Shown: positions 1 through 12,188 of the stretch, piece after piece
How the letters are laid out: the number at the start of each line of letters is the position of its first letter
Numbering within the stretch: position 1 is the first letter of the stretch
From: Polytrichum commune
Lineage: Eukaryota; Streptophyta; Polytrichopsida; Polytrichales; Polytrichaceae
Assembly: GCA_950295325.1 (NCBI GenBank)
Contig: OX485807.1
Location: 50,870,440 to 50,934,439, forward strand
Reading direction: 5' to 3'
DNA: 64,000 nt
Position numbers and translations under genes: made by a program
Notes under the pieces: model-generated
Databases searched by the model: none
Told to the model about the DNA's origin: nothing
The model's input: the letters and a program-made list of their open reading frames with translations, nothing else

Positions 1-760
1 GAAGGACAATAATGAGAGGATGGAGCAAATGCTGAGCAGGCTGATTTTAGAGGAGTTTTTGCATCACCCACCTGAACCAACTGAACCTGTTTCAGTGTGA
101 TGTACATTCTTTGGCTTGCAGCACCTCTTGAAGTTAAATGCGACTCAACCGTAGCAGGACCTGTTGTTAATCCTCACCCTATGCTTGTGTTAGGGGACTT
201 CTCATTTGAGAACAAGAGATTTCTCCCTTGGTATGTGTTCCCGCACATGAGAATTTGATGAAAATTAAACAAGAGGCCAATCTAAATCAGCTGGAAGTTC
301 TAATCTTGAAACTTGAGGGTGCACAACATTACTCAGATGATGAGCTGTGTTCAACTGCCTTGACTTCAAGTTCAGTTTGAAGCAGTGGGATTTTGGCATC
401 CGGTGGCTTTTATCCTCAAATCAGCTGCAGGCCTCATGAACACAACTCATCAACTGAGGACTTGTATGCCCATATCTTCCTTAACATAGTGGACAATAGT
501 CAAGTAGGAGATGGCTTTGTGGAGAATTCACACTCTCTTCTTTAATAACCCCTAACTCTTGAGTTTATGTTCATTTTTACCCCTCTTTGAGTTGGGTCCC
601 CACCATCGCTATCATTGTAAATGGATCTAGTAAAACCACGATCCCCGTATAGTTGTGATTAATTCATTTTATATGGGTCCATCTGCACTAATGTGGGGCC
701 TTTGACAATAATTCTAGGGTTGTAATCTTAGAAAGAGAAAACTACTGTACATGCTATAGT
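1..760. other. No gene recognised
   Basis: AT-rich sequence with no long open frame and no domain I recognise. It ends where a miniature-element fragment begins. Confidence 0.5.
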
Positions 761-937
761 CCTAGGTACGCAACTCCCATATTATATATATGGCCCTTAC
801 TATAAGCACTTATAATGCATTTTAGTCCAATCTCGAGTGACATAATTTGTTTTAATGTAGGAAACTCTTCTAGCCCTTCTAACAAGGAATCCAAAAATGT
901 GATTATATATAAGAAATGAATATTCCTTGGAGCATAT
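761..937 (+). mobile_element. Left-end fragment of CCTGGGTAC-type miniature element
   Basis: The stretch opens with CCTAGGTACGCAACTCCC and stays alignable, with scattered differences, to the left parts of the copies at 39149 and 63652 (shared pieces include TTTTAGTCCAAT and AACAAGGAATCCAAAAATGT). Similarity stops after about 177 bases, and no right end or duplicated target is visible nearby, so this is a truncated, older copy. Confidence 0.7.
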
Positions 938-2410
938 CACGCTGTTCTCTCACATGTAGAATTGGAGCCGACTCGGAAGAAAAGCCCTTTTTTCAATCTA
1001 ACCGAGGCGGTCGTCATATATATATTGATTTTTGACTCAAACGGGGAGCTTTGTAACTATACACCATCAACCCACCAACCAGAAGAGTGCATGACCCAAG
1101 AGATATGATTTATGACATTTACTTTCCTATAATGATAGGACATAAGGCTGGTGAGTTAATTTGACGAACTATCTATTTTCAAAGTTGTGTACTAAGTTGG
1201 GTTCAAGCAACCATTGTGCATTTCTTTGAGCCTCTTGGGGATCCACATAAACTTTATTTTGTAAAATTTGATTAGAGGTAAAGGACACCTCAATGAACAC
1301 AATGGTTTATATGGATTTATATGCTACAACAAAAAAATTAGTAATTATTCACATTTGTCACTTTTAACTATACGTTAGGCATGGTATGAGAGATCAAGCA
1401 TTCACAAAAAGCTATGGGAAAAATGCAACTTGAATTGAGCATAATAGTGTTACATATAAGTCACGAATGATTTTTTGAGTGTTGCTATTGTCCAAAGGTA
1501 AAGCAATCATGAGTTGTGCAATATTTCATGATTCCAAGACAATGGAGGTCAATGATGGAGTCTGAGGTCAAAGGAGTTATCCTTTACTTCAACCTAAGTT
1601 TTGATTGGGAGTTGATTGTTATACATACACCACTTTTCATTTTCAACAAGTTTTCAATGTATACTTGAAGTTGGTGTGAAGCTTTAAATAAAAAGACATT
1701 TCTATATTGGAACTCATTGAGGGCCAAACTCATTGTCGTGCCTCTTGGCATGCTAGTCTGACTATACACAAAAAGACATTGTGGATTTTATACGTCATGC
1801 ATCCAATTATGAAGAGATAACCTACTTGGTAAATTCTTCAACCCTGCTCCACAATATTTAATGCATGAACAAAGTTATTGTGAAGCTTTGAGAGTGAGAT
1901 TGGAGACTGTGACCTGATGGTTGGGGAGAAATTTGGCAAAACCGATTATATTGATCAAATTTAAAATCAATCGGTTACAAGTAGATATTATTTTGGTTTG
2001 GACATATACCAAATAAATTCTCAAATTCAGTCAGATCATCTGTCACTAGCTCGGGGGGGTAGTCATTGGTTGGAGTAGCAATATACGTGCGAACAAATGA
2101 TAGGGTATTTTAAAAACACGGGGGCAAAAAATTATAAATGAACTTAAGAGTAATATAGGGTATCAAAAATGGCACTGGACATCTTTAAAGTACTATAGGG
2201 TATGAAATAATAGGTAATTTGGAATTACAAGTAATGCAAGCCATTTTTCTATTAACCCAAAGTAGAAATTTACATAATGATAGCATGTGAAAAAAAGAAG
2301 AGAATTGAAAGTAATACCCCCCTATAAAATGGTGGTTGTTCGCACCTATATCCTTAACTTTTTAACACACTGCCCCCCCCCCCCCCCCCCGAGGTCACTA
2401 GCCTTCATAT
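938..2410. other. No gene recognised
   Basis: AT-rich intergenic DNA without a credible coding frame. A run of 18 or so cytosines near 2372-2390 lies just beyond the 3' end of the P450 remnant. Confidence 0.45.
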
Positions 2411-4143
2411 TCATGGGCGTGTTTTGCATTGAAGAACTAATGGATGTTTTGGATTCACGTTCAAGTTTAAATTGGATTCTTCGATATCTGTGAGCATAGC
2501 TCATTGCAAGGCTGACCACTTGAAAGCATGAACAAGAGACCCTAATGCAACACAAAGGATTCTCATGGCCAACGCCCTTCCAGGGCATATTCGCCTTCCA
2601 ATTGAGAAGGCGAGGAGGTGGAAATCAGGGCCATATGCACTTTGTTTTGCATCCAAATTAAGAAACCTATTTGGATTAAAGACGGAAGCATCTTTGCCCC
2701 ACATGGTAGGATCTCTATTGATGGCCCATATATTGGCCACCACGGTTGTGCCTGCAGGTATGTGATAGCCAGCAAGCATTGCATCCTCCGTGTTGCAATG
2801 TGGGGCTCCAAGTGTGGCTGGTGGGTGCAAGCGCAAAACTTCCTTCACCACAACTTGCAAAGTATAAAACAACAATCTATTCAAAACAATAAACATGGTA
2901 CAAATATGCTCCACATAATATTGTTTAGCCACTTGTTGTTGGGTTCACATCTTGAGGCATCACATTGGCAACTGTAATAATTGTCTCTGCTGAATCACAA
3001 AGGAGCTTGGTAGAATAAAATCTCAAACATGAGCTGGTATGTCATCGGGAATAATGATTCAATGCAGCCCATTTCACGCTGAATTTAAATCCAAGAGCCT
3101 TCTTCCTTGCTGGTTTCAACCATGTGGTCCCAACTTTGCATGCCCAAAGTACCACAACCATGCCCTAAACCTTGGGCTTCACCCTAGCTCAACCTTTTAA
3201 AATGAGGGTTTTCATAAAATTGTTGTATAACAATGTATAACAATATATAACTGTTACAATGTTGTATAGATGTGACAAATTACAATTGTAGCATTTCTTT
3301 AAATAAAGGCTATATGTGTGAAATTTGGATGTAGAGAAGCAACATATAGAAAACTCAATGTTCAGAGTAGGCAAAAAAGTCGAGCCTTCGTATTCTAGGT
3401 TTGTGTAAAGGTATGTGTCCCTATTGTGGCACTTCCAACTTCTCAAACCTTTTGACCACTGGATCAACTTAGGAATGTTCACATCCAGTTGGCAATTGAA
3501 ATGAATCACTAAGATTGTCATTTCAAGTTCTAGAATTGGATTAAGCATGCAATTGTTACAAGAGTCCAAAGAGAACAACATATCCTCCCAATTCATGTGT
3601 TCAATATTGATCAAGATCAACTAAACATAATTATGTCACGATTGACAACATGTTACGTGTTTGATTGGAATCCTAATTTCCAAGCAATCTCTAAAAGAGT
3701 ATAAGATTTCAATTTGCAATAAATTGGATGCTATCTAAATAAATCCTTAATGCACTACCATCAAACAAGACTTGTGCGACAGATCCTGCGACAATGATTT
3801 TTTTACAATAAAACCTATCCTAGTGAAAGATTTATAGGGTTTTCAACAACGTAGTTCAATTTTCACCGACGCCTGATGTGTTGCCCTTGTCTCACATGCC
3901 TGGAAATGAATCTGTCTTGTAACTGTTTACCTGCAAATATGGCAACTGGCTTGCCGAATCCTCCTCAATGTGCTGACCCAACTCCAACTTCGAGTCTAGT
4001 TCTGATTGCAGTCTTTGCATAACACTGGGGTGGCGCACGAGCTCCAGCATGGCCCACTCCAAAGTTGTTTCCACAGTGTCCATACCAGCCAACACCAAGA
4101 CCTTCATCACAAGACCAGTATGCAAATCAACAAGTAATGTTCT
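2411..4143 (-). pseudogene. Cytochrome P450 remnant, C-terminal half
   Basis: Two exon-like pieces of a plant cytochrome P450 (haem-thiolate monooxygenase, normally ER-anchored). The piece at about 3944-4143 codes for the I-helix with AGMDT, followed by LEWAMLELVRHP. The piece at 2411-2862 codes for the K-helix ExxR (KEVLRLHP), the FNPNRF region and the haem-binding loop FSIGRRICPG with the ligand cysteine. Several lines point to a pseudogene. An in-frame TGA lies at 2501-2503, and beyond it the same frame continues for 29 residues of typical P450 C-terminus to a second stop at 2411-2413. The exon junctions do not join in phase with canonical GT-AG sites. There is a stop just upstream of the I-helix piece, and no N-terminal half was found. 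The family could be any A-type plant P450; I cannot assign it. Confidence 0.8.
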
Positions 4144-5260
4144 AATCTAATGTGATCTTTGGGATCCTGCTGCGACCTACACTATCAGCATTTGATTAGA
4201 CATACTTCTAGGTACCAGGTGCAGAGCGGAGGATGTCCGTTACATGTTTCCAGTTCCCTACAAAACTGTGGTGTCTTCTCCTTAATTGCAACTGGCTTGC
4301 ATAGTTTCCAGAGGCATGTGTCGTGTATGATTCTATTGAGTAACGTGGCTAGTGGAGGGAATGTGCAGGAGGTTCATTTTTCTAGTATGAAACCATCTTT
4401 CATTTGCCATGGGTATTGGTAAATGACACACATGCATCATGACATGTGGTATGTCAGGTTTGAGCATGAGTGGCGTGAAGTTTTCATACTCAAAAATTCT
4501 TTTGTGAATCAATTTTGGTTTGTTGTTTTAGTAGAGCTCTATACTCTTCTATTGCTCTTTTGCAGTTTTGGGAGGTTTGTGTAGTGGTTATTTTTGGTAC
4601 TTTCTGTTGTCCAACCAATTTTGTCTTTCCAATGGGTTATAAGTGGTGGGTGGTGGATTTATGTTGCAAGAGTTATTTGTTTCTCAAATTTCTAGTTTAA
4701 GGTGCCAATTAGGGGGGTATTGGGAATGTGATGGCTTTGATGACCTTTTTTATGAGGTGGTAGGTGTTGAGTTGTTTTTTCCATTTATTGTTTAGGGTTT
4801 GTCCAGGTCATCACTTTGCTAAGTAAAACTTGCCAATTAGGATGTCCATGTAATGAGTTCGCCATCTCACTCTTACTCTTCCCGCTCTCGTTTGAAAGGA
4901 CTATGGTAGTTGCCTTCCTCTTCAAGTAATGATATCATCTCTCTCCTTGGTACCCCTTTTAGTACACACGGGAAGGTGAGTAGTGAGGTTTTGGTGTGTG
5001 TCTTGAGCTCTTGCCTAGGAGTGTATGACAAGGTGTTGCCTATGTAGGTTTTGGTTGTGTGTGATACCGCAGCCTTGTGGTACACAATGTAGTAAAGAGG
5101 GAACTTACTTCACAATGTTTGATGCTTGGTTAAGCTTCTTGATTTATTTCTAACCTAAGTTCGAGTCTTAAAATGTGTTGAAGTCCTTTTTTGTGAGTAA
5201 TATGCATCTTGTTGTAGAAGTCTTTCAATACCATTGTTTTTATGGTTTATGAGGCAAGGA
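4144..5260. other. No gene recognised
   Basis: No N-terminal P450 exons or other coding sequence could be recognised here. Open frames are short and lack family motifs. Confidence 0.4.
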
Positions 5261-5957
5261 TCCCCGTTCACGGGTAGATCACTTAGTGCATTTTAAAAAC
5301 GACGTGCGGCATAATATAGAGAGGATTAAAATCATTTGAAATAAAAATTATAAAGGAATTCCAAATAATGAAGGGGCCATTAAATGTAGACAATCCCATT
5401 ATAAGTAAGTTAGATGGACATAAAACGTGGGCCATTATTTTTTTGTAAAATTAATATAGGGGCTGAAGATAAGGATCCTAGAAGGTATGTTTTGTATGGT
5501 ATGTAAATGGGTTTAGGACTCACGGGGATGGATGATAATTGGGATTTCCGTCTGTCCACCCTAAATTACTATGCTTTGTGTTTTTGGTCACTTGCATTGC
5601 AATGACCACTATGGTATTTGTGTTGACATCTCCTATGTGTTTTCTTCAAAGCTCTGTTTACAATGGTATTACTGTTTGCACCCTTCTTTGTTTCCATGCT
5701 TTCCCTCAACACTCGTCAATTGCGTTAGGAAGTAGATTAGCTTTTATTACTTAAAAGGAATATAAAGTACAAAAAATTGCAGTGACTTGGACAATATAAG
5801 TAATGGAAGGGTGCAAACAAATGGGCATTTTTGAAATTTAAGTAATTATAGGGAGGCTTTAATTCAGCCCTTGAAGGTAAATAGCCCCAAAACAAAAAAC
5901 CCCCAGCCGCACGTGGTGCACAAAAATGCCTTAGAGTGATCTACCCGTGTCCCCGTT
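5261..5957. mobile_element. hAT-like miniature element with 8-bp target duplication
   Basis: The element spans 5269-5949 (681 bp). It starts CACGGGTAGATCACTTA and ends with the matching inverted sequence GTGATCTACCCGTG. Imperfect inverted similarity extends about 42 bases inward on each side, including ACGTGCGGC near 5302 and its complement near 5907. The 8 bases TCCCCGTT stand directly outside both ends (5261-5268 and 5950-5957), a clean target-site duplication. An 8-bp duplication with CA...TG ends is typical of hAT transposons. No transposase is encoded, so this is a non-autonomous copy. Confidence 0.85.
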
Positions 5958-8399
5958 GACGTTTTGTTTATGGGGTGAGGGAGAGGGATCGAGGTGTGAC
6001 ACATGTTTGTTTGGCACATTCTCTTATTGAGCTTGTGATGATTGAACCAAAGTTTACACCAAACAACTACTAGGGCCGGGTTTAGTGGAAGAATAGCTAC
6101 CATGCACAATTCATTTGGACACAATATCTTCTAGTGGTACCTGCTACATAACAATGTCACTTTAAGAATTGACTACCACACAATATTTTCTAGAGCAAAG
6201 GTCACCATCCAAATCCATTGGTTCGCAGTTTCAATTTCAAAGTCATAACAATTTGAAGAAATTTCTAATATTGAAAATGATAGTAACACAAAAGCGACTC
6301 CAAATGTAATTCTTTAGAAGAATAGATCAAAATTGGGTTCTAAAGACATTGATAACTCGTGCACAGGCAAGACTTATAAATAGTTGCCACCCCGGGTCAA
6401 TACAAGCACTACACTAAATATTGTATGTAGTGTCATATGATATTTTATGTCATTGTGGTAACTTTTCTAATGACACTTCTTATGAACAAGTTTTCAAACA
6501 TTTTCATCCCGATTCCCAACTTGCTTTAGTTCATCCAAATGCCAATTTTATCGTAATGAGATTTGGCATATTATTATACATTCTAACATTTATGTAATGA
6601 TATATTGTGATGGATGATTGAAATTTAGATGGAAAATCATCTAGTAAGTGACAGTAATTGCAACATTGTTAAATTTACATGCCCAAAGGTTTTCACAAAG
6701 ATTGACTATTTTTACATATAATGTTAGGCTTACATTGAGTGTTGGTGACACTACGTACACAGGCGGTTTACAATTAGTATTGAGCAAGAGAAATAGAGCT
6801 TGTGACACTAAACACAATATTCGTGTGGTGGACATGTTGTAATTGAAGCCTCACAGTGTCCGGGGAGATTTTTGGGCATAATCGGTTGAGATCCTAGTGT
6901 TTGCAAGTCCAACCGGTTACATGTTGACATCCTTCGGTTTTTCTATATTAATTTGAGGTACATTCCATAGATTCCTCTAAAGTGGTTGGTAATTCTCCTG
7001 AAGTCTTGAACTTCAACTGGTTATTTCTCAAACTCAACCGGTTCATCTGTAACTAACTGTCAGTTCTCCCTGATCATTAAACACCGCTATGCCCCTTTTG
7101 TGTGCTTCCATGCTAATCTTGGAACCGTGGGAATGTGGATGATGATATAACATACCGACACAACATCATGATGCTGGTGGCCATTTTACGGGCCCTTCAG
7201 AGGTTTGTTATGGTGGTGGTGTTTTCCCATCCTAAGGTAGTAGTGCCTTAAAGTAACACCTTCCTTTTGGAGACATTTTTTTTTCATCTTTAAGATGTCA
7301 ACAACTGAGTGCAAGGGTGTCATCGAGTGAGTAATTATCGCAAGTGATTACACTGTAACCTTTGTAATGTCACCCTCCATAATGTCACTCCTTCTCTTAT
7401 ATCTTGAAACCCTAAGGAACAAATGTGCTTAGTCCAAATCTCCCTCTTTGTTGTCATGTTTCCTTCCCATATATCATAGGTTTTGACAATATAATAATCC
7501 ATCATGGGCCATTCACAATTGGGGTACTACTTTTGGGACAAAGGAATTAAGAACTATGTCGCATTGGATCTCGGCGTTTATTATGATATACTATTATTTT
7601 TTTCAATAAAATTTAAATAAATAAGTAGATAGGTCATAGGACTTATCAAGAAATACATTATTTATTATTAAATAATCACCAATAATAGATAAACTCTTTA
7701 ATATGAAATGAGTTGTAGGTTATGGGTAGAAGCACGCTAGGGGTGGTACACTTTGGGCAAAAATCTAAGTATGTTAAGTACATCATTTAGAACAATGCCC
7801 TGAAATTTCTAAAACAAGCCTCACCGTCGATTCTCTTTGCCAGGTTAATCTCAGCCGTTGATTGCAGGGCTTTTTAGGGATTCGACAGTCTGGTTAAGGA
7901 CTTTACTTTAGACGTGGAGGGTTTCGGGGGTGGGCTTGCGGGAGTTAGGGGTTTCTATTTTCTCCCTCTTGCGACTTGGGCAGATTGGGGTAGAGGGGCC
8001 TCTCTCCGATTCTTACGCTTTTAGTTTGTTGATTGCACTTTGGTCTGTGAGGCGGAGCGTCTGTTAGCAGGAGCGTTTGTTAGGCAGGGCTTATGTTTTT
8101 GTTGTTGCGGTTTAGGGAATGTGGACTACTTTTTGGAGTTTAGGTAGGGTTTTGGGTTTTGGAGCCTCACTCATCGAACTAATCACTCCATCTCAAATCT
8201 GTCGCCGGTTGGGGTTTAGGGTGTGATCACAAACTCTCAAATGTTGCCGAACTCAATCTGTAGCATGTTAGGGTTTAGCCTGTGTGATCGCAAACTCAAA
8301 CCCTTAACCCTTTAGCATTGCATTAGTGATTGCACACTCAAGCAGGTTGATCGCAAACTCAAGCAGGTTTTGGTCTTTTTGGGGGTTTAGGGTTTAGGG
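5958..8399. other. Intergenic; telo-box-rich leader at the end
   Basis: No coding region recognised between 5958 and about 7800. From about 8140 to 8400 there are repeated GGGTTTAGG/TAGGGTTT motifs directly upstream of the ATG at 8400. Such telo-box motifs are common in plant promoters and 5' leaders, so this stretch is probably the promoter and leader of the gene that follows. Confidence 0.5.
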
Positions 8400-11156
8400 A
8401 TGGGGAAGAAAGAAAAAAAACAAGATGCTGATCCTGATGAGGATGAGCCTCTCACTGTGGACGATGTAGATGATAAGATTTCGACGCTGCGTAGAGGTGC
8501 ACCTCATCCTGCACTGTCTTTTGAGGACTTTAGGGATAGTTATGGGTTGAATGGGACAGGTATCAATCCTCATAAATCTAGGGACACTACAGAGATCCTC
8601 CAGAGTGATCTCACTGCCGTGTTTGGGCCACAGAGAGCAAAGTCAGGGTTTTGGTTTGGGGATGTAAAGGATACAAAGGTCAAGTCTGCCATAGCTAGAC
8701 TGTACCCTATAGTCTACCAGAAACCCTCTCTAATCAAAACTAAGCTCATAGGTAAAGAATTTGCAATTGGTATTGTCACTGATGTAGTGAAGGGTTTAGA
8801 TGTTGACTGGGCATCTTTTGCCCACATAACTAATCGAAACCAGCGTAGCGCATGGCAAAAAAAAATGAAGGCCGCCTTGGAGCTGAAAGCTTCACTCACT
8901 GACAGGAATTTCAGTGAGGTACTTGAGGAAGAGGATATGGATACCCTGATGCAGGGTGATGTGGTTGTGAAAGGGGAGCCTGGCGAGCTGCCATGCGGAG
9001 GGGTGGGTTCAGGTTTTGGTGGACAGAGCTCGTCATGGATCGAGAAAAAAAAACGGGAGAGCCATGACCTTCAACGCTTGGTTGAGGCAGAGCTGCAGGC
9101 TGTGAAGATTGACATTCAATCTGCTGTGAAGGAGGTTCAGCGGCTAGACTCTAAGGTGGAGGGCGTCCGGATAATGCTGCTCTCCATGGACGCGACGTGC
9201 AAGGAGTACAAAAGGAAGGTTGAGGAATGTTCGGAGCTGCAAGAGTTGCCGATGATGAAGATGACCCTTGACTTCTACGAGGCTACTCTGAAGAAGACCG
9301 AGGGTGAGTACAAGGCCATTGTTGCTAACCAGGGCCTCCAATCTACTCTGCATGAGAAGTTGGTGCGGAGGGAGGCATTCCTCGTAAGTCAGCAATCCTT
9401 GCTGGCCAAGCAATTATCCAATTTGCGAAGTGGACGGCCTGGTTTGGCTTTGCACCCCCACCCCATGTGCAACTCACTTGAGATTGAGCTTGCAGATAGT
9501 GATTCTATAAAATTAACAAATTGTGTTTTGTGTGATTGCCCATTTGCTTACAATGACATTCTAGTGTGTAGCTGTCGGCATGTCTACCATCCATGGTGTG
9601 TTGTGTCCTGGTTTAGTACATCAGTTAAATGTGTAGAAAAATCTTGTACAGTAGTTCACCCAGACTGGTTCAAAAGTTTTGGCTTTGGGGAACTTCCAAT
9701 TAGTCTTGAAGAGAAGGCTGATGCCCTGGATTGCGACCTCCAAAGAAAGCTGGCTCTTGTAGAAAGATCTGCTGCTGCCAAGCGTACTGGTGCAGACATT
9801 GGTATGCCCCATCCACTTGAGCATGTTGTTTTTGTTTGTCATTTGATGTACACAATGTCAAGTTTGGGTTTAGGGTCTGATATGTAATGTATGTTCATAT
9901 ACTTGTAGTACACAGGCTATGGGACTTGTAGTATATTGAAGTGTTTATAAGGCTTTAACATAGTACACTAGTTACACTTTCATTTAGTACACTTAGTACA
10001 TTTTTAATGTACTACTGTGTCTATTAACATACAGATCAATAGTAGTTTGCCAGTATGCTTTGGGTTCTCAAAAGTATTTACACATACTATGTATACGTGT
10101 TACACTCAGAAAATATTGTTAGACTATGTTATTACACCATTCACTGCCATCTTGTAGTGTTTTATAGACTTGGTGGAGTATATAAGTGTACATGTAGTCC
10201 CTAATTAGAGGTACATCCACCCACTCTCTGTATTTACATGTACTTGGAAGTGTAATATGGTACTTTTCTGATTCTGGTCAAGTGGTGTTTTGTTGGTGAA
10301 TTTTTTCGGGTATTTTGTTTTGCAGGGTCCTCTCAACAGCCACCCCTTGGTCAGGCCTCAGTGTGCACAGGGACGTACAGCTTGGGAGAGACTAGTCAAG
10401 CACAGGCTCCACCAAGTAGGTCAAAGGGTTCGGAAACGCCGCCCTCTCGAGTTACATCTGCCAAACTTGGAGTAACTACGCCTCCGAAGTCGCCTTCGAA
10501 GTCGTTATTCATGAATTTGGTTCTAGGGATTAACAAGACACCAGCTGCTCCGCTTGTAACAACTGGAGCGACCCCTTCAGAGGTGATTCACCTCTGATCC
10601 TTATCTTACTTGCAATTACCAACATGCATGGATTTATGTAGTATAAGTTGTCCACTACACATTGTTGATAAAAGGATGGGGTTTATGGTATGTGCAGGTT
10701 GTTCGCGACACAACTGTGAGCAGCCCGGGTTTAAACCAAGAACACGGATCTCAGGATTCAAGTGCTCACGATGAGCCCGAGAAAGACGAGGTCAATGACA
10801 GTGCTTTGGGGAAGGATCCAGAAATTGAACGTCCAGCTGACACCCAGCAAGCTGAACTGTCCAAGGATGATGAGGTGGCCAAATTGAAGGCCACAATTGC
10901 TGAGCTCACCAATCAACAAATGAGTAAGGGAGTAGTACGTAGACCACCAACATTTGAGGAAGAGCATCCTAAGACCATAGTAGCCTCACTGAAGAATAGG
11001 AGTGTACCGAGTGTTGACAATAGTGGCAACCCTACCTCTAGAACCACAAGGAACAAAACAAAATTTGAGAAGGTTAGGACCCGAGCAGATGGGCCTTCGG
11101 AAACGTTGGAGGTCATGGGAAGTGGGTCGAAGAAAACAAAGAAGAAGAAGAAGTAG
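8400..11156 (+). CDS. RING-like, coiled-coil nuclear protein (3 exons)
   Basis: Proposed model: exons 8400-9801, 10326-10582 and 10698-11156, with GT-AG introns whose phases fit, giving 705 residues. The N-terminus is charged (GKKEKKQ, then acidic). Residues about 200-340 are rich in charged heptads and look coiled-coil. A zinc-binding cluster follows near 362-400: CVLC, then CRHVYHPWC (C-x-H-x2-H-x2-C) and two more cysteines, close to a RING-H2 layout except that the last pair is C-x4-C. Exon 2 is Ser/Pro/Thr-rich. Exon 3 has a short heptad stretch and ends in a lysine tail that could serve as a nuclear signal. It could act as an E3 ligase or as a transposon accessory protein. The second idea rests on its convergent arrangement with the transposase-like gene at 12189. 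I do not recognise the family as a whole. Confidence 0.6.
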
Positions 11157-11565
11157 AATATCATGTATTCCAAAGTTTTGATATGATCTGTTTGAATTTG
11201 ACAAACTTAATATTGAAGCTGTCTTTTTGGATTTCAGCAGTTCAAATGATTTAGATTACCTCATTTCAGTATCACCCTAACTGAACAAACTTTAATTAAA
11301 TTACTTGGGTTGCTAGCTAACCAAGTGCTAATTTGTTTACTTTGTTACTTATAGTTAATTATTTTCTGCATGAGCTGCTAGTAACCCACAGTTACCTCTA
11401 ACTCTTAGCCCATGAGTTGACCACAAGTATTCCCATGAGTTGAAACAAGGTGCCATTTGATGTGGCTAGATTATCTGCTTCTCAAATACAAATGGCCCTT
11501 GCACTTAACCTAATACATTAACATTATTGCCTGTCATAAAGAAGTGCAATCCAGAGCAAAAGGTT

Positions 11566-11894
11566 TAAGGTAGAGGGACCAGTAGTCGCCCAGGTCCAGG
11601 CAATAGTCTTCCGTACATGTCTGCAAAACTTGAGTGCTTCTGATTGGTACAGAAACGTTCTCATTTCAAAATTCAAGTGCTCATGTTAACCAAGACTCTG
11701 ATAGGTTAGCGGCCCCCCTAGGACTGAACACTCAGAAAATTAATAGGCCATTATAAACTTACTCATAAAATTTTATTTTTTTTGGAATGGCTTTGCACTA
11801 GCTTTGCAATCCATCCAAAGATTATAAATTTTTTCCACCACTGTCCCAAGTGGGCAAATATGAAAAGTGGGCGACTACTGGTCCCTCTACCTTA
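11566..11894. mobile_element. TA-flanked miniature element, ~325 bp
   Basis: A perfect inverted repeat closes this stretch: TAAGGTAGAGGGACCAGTAG and seven further bases at 11566-11592 pair with 11868-11894. Each end borders a TA, so the element is best read as AGGTAGAGG...CCTCTACCT (11568-11892) inserted at TA, as Tc1/mariner-type elements do. The inside has no open frame. It sits between the 3' ends of two convergent genes. Confidence 0.75.
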
Positions 11895-12188
11895 CACAAC
11901 CCAATAGGTGAACCTGCACCCACACTAAACACGTCACACATCACACATTCACTAACATAGTAGTATAATCCAAACACAGATTCTCCACAAGGCATTTTAG
12001 AGAAAAAGATTCACAGCAGAAGACGACCCAAGACATGGTCCAAGCATGAATTCCCCACAAAAAATCAGATGCGATTGCTTGGCACAAAACATTACCCTTG
12101 CACTTAACCTACCAAAGTAACATCATCATCTATCTCAAATGCACACAAAATATAACGAAGGGGGAAGTTTAAAAACTCCCCCATAATA

